Shown here: piece after piece, positions 1 through 5,712 of the stretch
Position numbering within the stretch: position 1 is the stretch's first letter
How the letters are laid out: every line of letters begins with the position of its first letter
Source of the DNA: JADJLQ01 sp034439915
GTDB taxonomy: Bacteria; Bacteroidota; Bacteroidia; Chitinophagales; Saprospiraceae
Direction of reading: 5' to 3'
Length of the DNA stretch: 11,669 nucleotides
Assembly (NCBI GenBank): GCA_034439915.1
Contig: JAWXBI010000317.1
Span: forward strand, 1-11,669
Made by a program: the position numbers and the translations under genes
Notes under the pieces: generated by a model
What the model saw: the letters and a program-made list of their open reading frames with translations, nothing else
The model's database searches: none
Told to the model about the DNA's origin: nothing

Positions 1-40
1 GACACTTTGAAGAACTGTGAGGACACTTTGAACTTTGACT
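1..40. repeat. Paired direct repeats resembling an insertion-sequence end
   Basis: The 11-mer GACACTTTGAA occurs at 1-11 and again at 22-32, a period of 21 bases. A shorter echo, CTTTGAC, follows at 33-39. Multiple short repeats spaced about 20 bases apart are known at the ends of IS21-type and some other elements, where they bind the transposase. No transposase is inside the window, so the element, if real, lies to the left of position 1 and this would be its right end. The assignment is an inference from repeat architecture alone. Confidence 0.35.
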
Positions 41-84
41 CGACAAAATTGTAGAATCAATTTACATTCAGTTTAAAATGCACG

Positions 85-375
85 CTATATCCTGTCGCTA
101 AAATCCATCCTGCTGTGCAATACCCGGACCACCACAATCCTTTGTATTGTATCCAGTCTGTATATGAGCAAATGTTGGCCAACTGGGAATACCAATAGGT
201 TTGCCGGTATATCTCTTCGTTTATGCCCTGGTCCCGGGGACTTTAGTATAAGGCTTAATCCTTCATCCACCAATACCGAATATTTTTGAGCCTGAACCGG
301 TCCAAACGCTGCTATCGTATACTGTAAAATGCCAATAAGGTCTAATTCCGCTTTTCTGGTAATGACCAATCTCAT
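85..375 (-). CDS. RelE/ParE-family toxin of a type II toxin-antitoxin pair
   Basis: This is a 96-residue protein of the small basic RelE/ParE fold, the usual size for the family. The N-terminal ITRKAELDL segment, the central QAQKYSVLVDEGLSLI helix and the C-terminal HLLIYRLD ... VVVRVLHSRMDF strands follow the ParE pattern. The RVLHxRMD ending is especially typical of ParE-like toxins. Family members act in the cytoplasm on DNA gyrase (ParE) or on ribosome-bound mRNA (RelE); the sequence alone does not settle which applies here. Its ATG overlaps the stop of the upstream antitoxin gene as ATGA, so translation is probably coupled and antitoxin is made first. No lesion is visible, and the gene ends in TAG at 87-85. 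Confidence 0.88.
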   Translation of the reverse strand: MRLVITRKAELDLIGILQYTIAAFGPVQAQKYSVLVDEGLSLILKSPGPGHKRRDIPANLLVFPVGQHLLIYRLDTIQRIVVVRVLHSRMDFSDRI

Positions 376-662
376 GGTTTGAGATAAGATGGAATTTTTG
401 TTTTGGAAATGGATGCTTTTTTAGCTTTAGACAGGATATTTTTCATGGTTCCTGAGTCGTACTCTATAAGTGGTTCATTGGCCGCACTCCATTCACCTTC
501 TTCCACCAAAGCCCGGATATGATCAATTCTGTTTGTTTCTGCTGCTGCCATTTTATCACGGAGGGAATCGCGGATGACTTCCGTTGCCGTTCCAAAATAG
601 CCGGCGTCTATCTGGCGTTGAATAAAATCATCATATGGTTTTCCCAGTTTAATGCGTTGCAT
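372..662 (-). CDS. ParD-like ribbon-helix-helix antitoxin
   Basis: This 96-residue protein has an N-terminal ribbon-helix-helix DNA-binding region. The strand is QRIKLGKP (residues 2-9). Helix 1 is around YDDFIQRQIDAG, and the turn plus helix 2 is around GTATEVIRDSLRDKM. The pattern, with a GxFGTATEVIRDSLR-type core, is that of ParD/CopG antitoxins. The C-terminal half (about residues 45-96) is hydrophilic, lysine-rich and probably disordered until it wraps the toxin. By family precedent the protein neutralises the toxin and represses its own promoter as a dimer or higher oligomer. The gene precedes the toxin with a 4-base ATGA overlap. The palindrome at 675-700, 13 bases upstream of its ATG, is the likely binding site. 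Confidence 0.88.
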   Translation of the reverse strand: MQRIKLGKPYDDFIQRQIDAGYFGTATEVIRDSLRDKMAAAETNRIDHIRALVEEGEWSAANEPLIEYDSGTMKNILSKAKKASISKTKIPSYLKP

Positions 663-674
663 AATATAAATTTA

Positions 675-700
675 AGCATATAAATGTACATATAAATGCT
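675..700. promoter_or_regulatory. Probable toxin-antitoxin operator (26-bp near-palindrome)
   Basis: This 26-base sequence matches its own reverse complement at 22 positions. Its arms are AGCAT and ATGCT and its centre is ATGTACAT. It is also two tandem copies of CATATAAATG (677-686 and 689-698) with a 2-base spacer. On the minus strand it contains TACATTTA (688-681), one base from the Bacteroidota -7 consensus TAnnTTTG, so repressor binding would cover the promoter. It lies 13 bases upstream of the antitoxin ATG, where ribbon-helix-helix antitoxins usually autorepress. The symmetry is directly visible; the operator role is inferred. Confidence 0.6.
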
Positions 701-704
701 GTTA

Positions 705-720
705 GGAATTGTGGAATTGT
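705..720. repeat. Tandem 8-base repeat in the TA/RRM intergenic region
   Basis: GGAATTGT occurs twice back to back (705-712, 713-720) and is followed by a truncated third start, GGGA. Short GT-rich tandem repeats of this kind may belong to dispersed intergenic repeats. I see no gene in the whole 663-994 interval. Apart from this repeat and the neighbouring operator, it holds only AT-rich leader sequence and the promoter candidate for the RRM gene. Confidence 0.45.
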
Positions 721-827
721 GGGACTGGGTAAAGGCGAGGCACAATTCAGCAGAAAACAGAAAAGATATTGTTAAAAATCAACATATATAAACAAAAGAT
801 ACCCGGCCACTTCAATTAAATCCCTTT

Positions 828-852
828 ACCTTAAATTTTTCCCGTACATTTG
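828..852 (+). promoter_or_regulatory. Candidate promoter of the RRM gene
   Basis: TACATTTG at 845-852 is a perfect match to the Bacteroidota -7 element TAnnTTTG. No proper TTTG/TTG -33 element is present; the region near 825-830 reads TTTACC, a weak substitute. If used, transcription would start near 857-859, giving a 5' untranslated leader of about 135 bases before the ATG at 995. The leader is AT- and pyrimidine-rich and contains a small inverted repeat, TTACA (901-905) with TGTAA (914-918). Long leaders are common on cold-shock mRNAs, but regulation here is inferred only. Confidence 0.4.
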
Positions 853-994
853 TGCCGTGATTTTATATATTAAGAGCTCCATAATCAGATAGTGTATTTC
901 TTACATTTTTGTTTGTAATAATTTATCCTCCTTTTATCGAATGCTTTTTCCATCTATCATCACATCATTTATTAATTTTTAATTTTTTATTATT

Positions 995-1306
995 ATGAAC
1001 ATTTATGTTTCAAATTTAGGGTTCGATGCCAATGATTCGGACTTAAGAACCCTATTCTCAACATTTGGTGAAGTAAGTTCAGCCAAAGTCATTATGGACA
1101 AAATGAGCGGCAGGTCCCGCGGATTCGGATTCGTTGAAATGTCTGACGAAGAGGCAGGTAAAGCTGCTATCCGGAGCCTGAACAACAAAGATATGGATGG
1201 AAGATCGATCTCCGTATCTGTAGCAAAAGACAAATCTCAGCTTGGCAGTTCTACCAGCTTTAACAAAGGCTTCGGCGGCAACAGCACCTACAAGAAACGA
1301 TATTAA
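995..1306 (+). CDS. RRM-domain RNA-binding protein
   Basis: This 103-residue cytoplasmic protein consists of one RNA recognition motif (residues about 1-80) and a short Ser/Gly/Asn-rich tail (about 82-103). RNP2 is IYVSNL (residues 3-8). RNP1 is RGFGFVEM (42-49), with the aromatic residues that stack on RNA bases at Y4, F44 and F46. Single-RRM proteins with glycine-rich tails are widespread in Bacteroidota and cyanobacteria. They bind single-stranded RNA, are often cold- or stress-responsive, and are thought to act as RNA chaperones or post-transcriptional regulators. No Shine-Dalgarno sequence precedes the ATG; the upstream sequence is an AT-only tract, normal for this phylum. The gene is monocistronic, being closed by the terminator at 1379-1414. 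Confidence 0.92.
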   Translation: MNIYVSNLGFDANDSDLRTLFSTFGEVSSAKVIMDKMSGRSRGFGFVEMSDEEAGKAAIRSLNNKDMDGRSISVSVAKDKSQLGSSTSFNKGFGGNSTYKKRY

Positions 1307-1378
1307 TCAGCGCTATTTACACAGTTATTGATCACAGCTTCCCTTAAAAGAAGCCAGGGTAAATAACCAGAAAAGAAT

Positions 1379-1414
1379 AAAGTGTCCCATTTCACTATGC
1401 GGACACTTTTTTTT
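1379..1414 (+). terminator. Rho-independent terminator after the RRM gene
   Basis: A perfect 9-bp stem is formed by AAAGTGTCC (1379-1387) and GGACACTTT (1401-1409), with a 13-base loop. A run of eight T bases (1407-1414) overlaps the end of the stem. It lies 73 bases past the RRM stop codon and ends that transcript. Confidence 0.85.
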
Positions 1415-1472
1415 GTGGGAAAGCTGACCCGATCAGGAACAAAAAGCGTCCTCGGCTTGCTTACAATGATAG

Positions 1473-1739
1473 CATCCGATAGTTTATTGGAGACTTTATA
1501 GTTCCTCACCTCTTGCCTCATCTGGATAAACCAACTATTGTATTACCACGGAGTCCGGTCAGGTGAATGAAGCTGTTTTTGCCTGGGGGTACGGAGGTCA
1601 GTTAATTTACTGTGTTCCCGCTGAACATCTGGTTTTGGTGACCACTGCCTCATGCTTCTTGCCCGGCAATCAGGCGCAGACCCAGGTCAAGGCTATTATC
1701 GATTACCTGGTCAATACCCTCTTAATAGCGGTTCAATAA
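1473..1739 (+). pseudogene. 3' remnant of a class C beta-lactamase-like serine hydrolase
   Basis: An open frame without a credible start runs from after a TAG at 1470-1472 to a TAA at 1737-1739. From about 1563 its translation reads VNEAVFAWGYGGQLIY, then CVPAEHLVLVTTAS, and ends near IIDYLVNTLLIAVQ. The FAWGYGGQ(L/F)IYVVP...LVxVxTT block and the helix after it are the C-terminal signature of the beta-lactamase/penicillin-binding-protein-like serine hydrolase family (Pfam Beta-lactamase). The catalytic SxxK and YxN parts, normally some 200-300 residues upstream, are absent; the RRM terminator sits about 60 bases upstream instead. This is therefore a truncated, non-functional tail. The left boundary of recognisable similarity is uncertain, and an additional frameshift near 1525-1560 is possible. 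Confidence 0.72.
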
Positions 1740-1769
1740 CAGCAAGAGGTATAAAATCCCCTTTATGCC

Positions 1770-1777
1770 TAATTTTG
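1770..1777 (+). promoter_or_regulatory. -7 box directly in front of the GNAT gene
   Basis: TAATTTTG matches TAnnTTTG exactly and ends 3 bases before the ATG at 1781. Transcription starts a few bases downstream of this box in Bacteroidota, so the mRNA would begin at or next to the start codon (leaderless). No TTG/TTTG -33 element is visible at the expected distance, which weakens the call. Confidence 0.35.
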
Positions 1778-1780
1778 TGC

Positions 1781-2251
1781 ATGCAAGATATATTAATACG
1801 GGAGGCAAAGGCGGATGATATACCTATTTTACGCCTGTTTGAGCAAGGTGTCATCGAAGCGGAACGGCCCTTTGATTCAACCCTAAAATCTTCAGCAGTT
1901 CAATATTACGATTTGAACAAGCTCATGCATTCAGAAGATTCCACTTTACTGGTTGCTCTAAAAGGCAATGAACTTATTGGGTGTGGTTATGCATTGATAA
2001 AATCTGCCAAGCCATATTTAAACCACGTACGATATGGCTATATGGGATTTATGTATGTGAAACCGGAATTCCGCAGGTTGGGGGTCAATGCACTGATCCT
2101 GACTGGATTAAAAAAATGGTGTAGTCAGCAGGAGATTTCAGAAATTCGTTTAGAAGTCTATGAGGACAATCTGCCAGCCATCAAAGCGTATCAAAAATCA
2201 GGGTTTAAAAAACATATGGTTGAAATGCGGATGGACTTTTCAGACAATTAA
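1781..2251 (+). CDS. GNAT-family N-acetyltransferase
   Basis: This is a 156-residue single-domain acetyltransferase of the GNAT superfamily, which transfers acetyl from acetyl-CoA to an amine. The substrate cannot be told from sequence. The N-terminal ILIREAKADDIPILRLF (residues 4-20) is the usual first strand and helix. Motif A is at about 88-110, with the acetyl-CoA pyrophosphate loop R98-R-L-G101-V-N103, a variant of Q/RxxGxG/A. Motif B is around LEVYEDNLPAIKAYQKSGF (124-142), with the common N-xxAIxxYxKxGF pattern. I chose ATG 1781 because the GNAT fold begins immediately after it. An in-frame ATG at 1652 would add 43 residues overlapping the hydrolase remnant and has no family counterpart. 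The gene is intact and stands alone. Confidence 0.88.
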   Translation: MQDILIREAKADDIPILRLFEQGVIEAERPFDSTLKSSAVQYYDLNKLMHSEDSTLLVALKGNELIGCGYALIKSAKPYLNHVRYGYMGFMYVKPEFRRLGVNALILTGLKKWCSQQEISEIRLEVYEDNLPAIKAYQKSGFKKHMVEMRMDFSDN

Positions 2252-2610
2252 ATCTGAAATACCCTATTCGTTTCAATACTTTTTCATGGCCTGACCAAAC
2301 GGCATTACTTTGAAACGGTCTTTATTATTGTCCGGATGCTGCAATAGTCCGGTATGGGTTTCATTGGATATTTTGATAAAAATTGTAAGTATATAACTTT
2401 AACTATCTGAAATTGAATGAACAATGTGCGGATACCCAATTAATTCCCAAACGATTCCCGATAAATTTTATCTAAATATTTAGCATCCTTAATCCCGAAT
2501 CCTCAGCCCCTGAATATCATTCTTAAAATCGTTTTTCTTATCAGGATCTCTGGTAATTCTACACTGATGGAGCTTCCGTTAATCACCCCGGATAAAATTA
2601 TATTTGTCTG
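2252..2610. other. 359-base intergenic region without a confident gene
   Basis: No start-to-stop gene is supported here. On the minus strand, 2398-2273 is an open stretch of 41 codons with no usable upstream ATG. It ends ...FKVMPFGQAMKKY and stop, and its composition is protein-like; it may be the 3' end of a lost gene or chance. No terminator hairpin was found after the GNAT gene. The last 12 bases carry the -7 box of the next gene. Confidence 0.4.
2599..2606 (+). promoter_or_regulatory. -7 box directly in front of the PLP-enzyme gene
   Basis: TATATTTG is an exact TAnnTTTG match ending 4 bases before the ATG at 2611, again pointing to a leaderless or near-leaderless transcript. The sequence around 2575-2580 lacks a clear TTG -33 element. 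Confidence 0.42.
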
Positions 2611-3720
2611 ATGAAAGCATGGTATGAAATCGATAATGTCGACCTCGCAGACTCTCCTGCCCTGGTCGTTTTCCCTGACCGGGTTCAGTATAATATTGAT
2701 CAGGCTATTTCGATGGTGGGTAAAGTAGAACGATTAAGACCCCATATCAAAACGCATAAATCGCCAGATGTAGTTGACTTGATGATCCGCAGCGGGATTA
2801 CCAAATTTAAATGTGCTACCATCGCCGAAGCCGAAATCCTGGGCCAGGCGGGGTCGAAGGATGTACTGTTGGCCTACCAGCCTTTCGGGCCCAAACTGGA
2901 TCGGTTTATCCAGTTGATCCAAACTTATCCCTCCACTCAATATGCTTGCCTGGTGGACCATGAAATGGCTTTGGTACAGATGGCATCTAAAGCCGTCCAA
3001 CATGATCTTACCCTCAACCTTTTCCTGGATATCAATGTTGGAATGTACCGAACCGGAATATCCCCGGGTATCGAAGCCGAACAATTATATACCCGGGCTT
3101 TAAGCTATCCACAGTTCCGTGTCATTGGTTTGCATGCTTACGATGGCCATATCCGGGACCAGGATATGAAGATCAGAACAGAACAATGTGATCGTGCCTT
3201 CCAACAAGTAGTGCACTTAAATGAAAACCTTAAACTGATTGGCGGAAAAGAGCTGCTTCTGGTATGCGGAGGATCATTAACTTTTCCGATCCATGCCTCG
3301 AGGACTAAAGTCGAATGCAGCCCGGGCACCTTTGTGTATTGGGACAAAGGATTCAGGGATTTGTATGATGAGGAAAAATTTTTACCTGCTGCCGTGCTGA
3401 TTACCCGGGTGATTTCCAATCCTTCCAAAGATAAAATCTGTATTGATCTCGGACATAAGTCAGTGGCGTCTGAAAACGACCTTGACAAACGGATTGAGTT
3501 TTTAAACGTCCAGAACCTTAAACCCCTGGGTCAAAGCGAGGAGCACCTTGTCCTCCAACATGATCCCGGCCAAACCTTTGAGACCGGACAAATTTTATAC
3601 GGATTACCTTTTCACATTTGCCCCACTGTAGCCTTGTATGAAAGAGTACTTACTGTACGTGATCATAAAATTTCGGGTGAATGGTCCAACATCGCGCGTA
3701 ATCGAAAAATCACCATTTGA
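2611..3720 (+). CDS. D-threonine aldolase / D-serine dehydratase-type PLP enzyme
   Basis: This is a 369-residue cytoplasmic enzyme of the fold-type III (alanine-racemase-like) PLP family. The N-terminal barrel carries LRPHIKTHKSP (residues 42-52). K47 is the expected PLP Schiff-base lysine of the RPHxKTHK motif. Further barrel signatures are LFLDINVGMYRTGI and GLHAYDGHIRD. The C-terminal beta domain ends with GLPFHICPTVALYE, where H335 and C337 form an H-x-C pair. In D-serine dehydratases H-x-C binds zinc, whereas D-threonine aldolases typically have H-x-D, so the metal-site residues favour the dehydratase-like side. The likely reaction is cleavage or dehydration of a D-beta-hydroxy amino acid, but the exact substrate is inferred. 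Length is normal and no lesion is visible. The decayed ABC exporter starts 50 bases downstream on the same strand. Confidence 0.87.
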   Translation: MKAWYEIDNVDLADSPALVVFPDRVQYNIDQAISMVGKVERLRPHIKTHKSPDVVDLMIRSGITKFKCATIAEAEILGQAGSKDVLLAYQPFGPKLDRFIQLIQTYPSTQYACLVDHEMALVQMASKAVQHDLTLNLFLDINVGMYRTGISPGIEAEQLYTRALSYPQFRVIGLHAYDGHIRDQDMKIRTEQCDRAFQQVVHLNENLKLIGGKELLLVCGGSLTFPIHASRTKVECSPGTFVYWDKGFRDLYDEEKFLPAAVLITRVISNPSKDKICIDLGHKSVASENDLDKRIEFLNVQNLKPLGQSEEHLVLQHDPGQTFETGQILYGLPFHICPTVALYERVLTVRDHKISGEWSNIARNRKITI

Positions 3721-3770
3721 AAAAAACAAGGAATTAAAAAACAGATATCCCCAAGGTTAAATTCAATGGT

Positions 3771-4677
3771 ATGGAAGTTTTGAGTACCGACTCTGTAACT
3801 AAACGATTTGGTACAACCCTTGCGTTGGATGGAATTTCAATTCACCTCCAGCAAGGAGAAATTTATGGATTTTTAGGACTCAATGGAGCAGGTAAAACTA
3901 CCCTGATCCGAATACTTCTTGGTATGATCAGGCCCGATAAAGGAAACGTATTCCTATTCGGCAACCCGCTTACCACTGAATTTAACCAATGGAACAAATT
4001 AGGCTATTAGTAGAGTCTGCCTATGCTTATCCAAATCTTACGGTCCTGGAGAACCTCCAGGTTTATTTCAAACTCCGGCAGCTTACAGAGTCTGCGTTGG
4101 TGATGGATATTATTGAACAATTGCGCCTTAGAGATTTAAGGATACTCCGGCTAAATTCTTATCGCTGGGCAATCAACAACGCCTGGGCCTGGCAAAAGCC
4201 TTAATGCACCGCCCGCGATTATTGTTGCTTGATGAACCAACTAATGGATTGGATCCCGAAGGTATTATAGAAGTCAGACAATTGCTAATGGATTGGGCAC
4301 GCGAGGGTTGCACGATATTTTTGTCCAGCCATATTTTGGGTGAGATTGCCAAAATGGCCCATAGGATAGGGATCATTCACGAAGGGAAACTGGTAAATGA
4401 ATTGACGGAGCAGGAGTTAAATAATCAATTAATAAAAAAATTAATTGTAAACACTTCGGACAATCAAAAAGCACTTCAGGTATTGCGCCAGGCACAGTAT
4501 GATTCCACGTTGACAGCTGCTCAGGAAATTGCCATAACGAGCGCTGAAGCCTTATCCCATCCGGAGAAAATTTCAAAACTTCTCGTTGAGTACGGACTTC
4601 CTCCGGCTAAACTTTATCTTTCCATAGAAGACCTGGAAGTATTTTTTTTACGCTCAATCCGGCACCAGGGAAAATGA
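3771..4677 (+). pseudogene. ABC exporter ATPase, broken by two single-base deletions
   Basis: Read with two corrections, this encodes about 302 residues of an ABC-2-type exporter ATPase (BcrA/CcmA-like), which would power the permease encoded next. The first frame (3771-4010) has Walker A GLNGAGKT (residues 36-43, K42) and ends prematurely ...WNKLGY at TAG 4008-4010. One T lost at about 4007-4008 explains this, because the next frame continues LVESAYAYPNLTVLENL. A second base, an A at about 4138-4139, is missing; restoring it gives DLKDTPAKFLSLGNQQRLG, which contains the ABC signature. Walker B LLLLDEP and D-loop NGLDPEG follow (4222-4260), then the H-loop histidine in LSSHILGEI. The terminal TGA overlaps the permease ATG (ATGA at 4674-4677). 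All motifs are preserved, so the damage is recent or is sequencing error. As written, no functional ATPase can be made. Confidence 0.85.
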
Positions 4678-5462
4678 AAATATTTTTAAAGGCCTTACAC
4701 GTTGAAATACTTAAAACTACGCACTCCAGCATTGTCCGTGCAAGTTTTATCGCTTTTGGACTAGCCCCGGTCATGGGAGCAGTATTCATTTTAATGATTC
4801 AATTTCCGGAAAGCTTCACCCATGCTGGCGGGCTTTTTGCCAAAGCCAATACGATGAATTTTGAAAACAACTGGTCTTCGTATCTAGGCATTTTATCACA
4901 AGCCGTTGGGGTAGGAGGTATATTGATTTTTGGTTTCGTCGCCAGCTGGATATTTGGAAGGGAATACTCCGACGGTACGGCCAAAGACTTACTGTCACTC
5001 CCTACTTCCAGGACAACCATAATAAAAGCAAAATTTGCACTCTATACACTTTGGTGCCTGAGTTTAGCTGTTTCCAATTTGTGCCTTGCATTTATTTTTG
5101 GACTGCTATTGAACCTTCCAGCCATGGATTTCCAGGGGATGCTTCTACAATTGTCCGGATATGGAATGACCACTTTACTAACTATCCTGGTGGGCACTCC
5201 CAGTGCTTTTTTTGCATTATATGGTAAAGGGTATCTGGCTCCATTAGGCTTTGTTGCGCTGACCCTTGTTTTTGCCCAGGTCATAGCAGCAGCCGGATAT
5301 GGCACCTATTTTCCCTGATCGATTCCAGGCCTGTACAGCGGAGCCGGGGGTACCTATAAAGATCAGCTCGATCTGGTTAGTTACTCGATTCTCGTGATTA
5401 CGGGGCTTTCGGGTTACCTGGCTAGCGCCTTTTATCTCAAGTTTGCCGATCATACCAGATGA
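4674..5462 (+). pseudogene. ABC-2-type permease with an in-frame TGA
   Basis: The open part (4674-5315) encodes 214 residues of an ABC-2-family inner-membrane permease. An N-terminal cytoplasmic stretch is followed by a first membrane segment around VRASFIAFGLAPVMGAVFIL, a second around GVGGILIFGFVASWIFGREY, and further segments around residues 125-145, 160-180 and 190-210. The FGREYSDGTAKDLLSLP motif after segment 2 is typical of antibiotic-type exporters. Translation stops at TGA 5316-5318, but the same frame continues for 47 sensible codons (SIPGLYSGAGG, then LVSYSILVITGLSGYLASAF, a clear membrane helix) to a real TGA at 5460-5462. The stop falls after GTYFP, where Trp (TGG) would be expected, so one G-to-A change explains it. 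Restored length is 262 residues. The partner ATPase is also broken. Confidence 0.83.
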
Positions 5463-5677
5463 AGAAGCGAGGTATTTGGTCTGAGTTTAAAAACTACAAA
5501 TTCCGATAAAATAATTTACAACTGCGCTTAATATTCTCCCGACTGGCTGATCTTTATGCCATTAATCTTGTTACCAATTGTCTATGTACTTATTTATTTT
5601 GAATCCCTTTTGTTGGGAGCCTCACTGCCTTTCTTATAGATTAAGCTGGGTTAGAAAATAAAATTTATTATAATCCA
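5463..5677. other. Non-coding gap with a short hydrophobic open frame
   Basis: No supported gene lies between the broken permease and the efflux operon. A tiny plus-strand frame at 5556-5639 would encode 27 very hydrophobic residues (MPLILLPIVYVLIYFESLL and so on), preceded in frame by YSPDWLIF after a stop at 5529-5531. It could be the relic of another membrane protein of the decayed exporter cluster, or chance in a T-rich stretch. A TATAAT at 5668-5673 resembles an enterobacterial -10 box but is not the motif expected in this phylum. Confidence 0.3.
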
Positions 5678-5707
5678 TTGGTATTCAACTTAAATCGACT
5701 AAATTAT
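5678..5707 (+). promoter_or_regulatory. Candidate promoter of the RND efflux operon
   Basis: TTG at 5678-5680 and TAAATTAT at 5700-5707 are separated by 19 bases, the spacing expected between the Bacteroidota -33 (TTG/TTTG) and -7 (TAnnTTTG) elements. The -7 match is 6 of 8. The ATG of the TolC gene follows 5 bases after the box, so the transcript would have almost no leader. No operator palindrome or adjacent regulator gene is seen. Confidence 0.4.
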
Positions 5708-5712
5708 CGCAT

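Noticed and set aside
1401..1409. GGACACTTT shared between the RRM terminator and the repeats at the window start
   Set aside because: The match is only nine bases and is explained by the terminator stem running into its T tract; no longer similarity extends on either side.
1303..1521. Minus-strand 72-residue open frame
   Set aside because: It overlaps the RRM terminator and the hydrolase remnant on the other strand, and its sequence shows no recognisable family or start signal.
1652..1780. Longer start for the GNAT gene
   Set aside because: The extra 43 residues lie in the 3' end of the hydrolase remnant in another frame and do not resemble a GNAT N-terminus; a -7 promoter box lies downstream of that start.
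4000..4145. Programmed ribosomal frameshifting in the ABC ATPase
   Set aside because: Two separate shifts would be needed, neither at an X-XXY-YYZ slippery site nor followed by an obvious stem or pseudoknot. The permease of the pair is independently broken.
5316..5318. TGA read as tryptophan (alternative genetic code) or as selenocysteine
   Set aside because: TGA is the natural stop of other genes here (PLP enzyme, antitoxin, ATPase) and TGG is used for Trp throughout. No conserved Cys/Sec position or SECIS-like hairpin was noticed. A nonsense mutation is simpler.
5668..5673. Perfect TATAAT as the efflux operon promoter
   Set aside because: Bacteroidota housekeeping sigma factor uses TAnnTTTG; there is no suitable TTGACA at the proper distance, and the sequence is AT-rich enough for chance occurrence.
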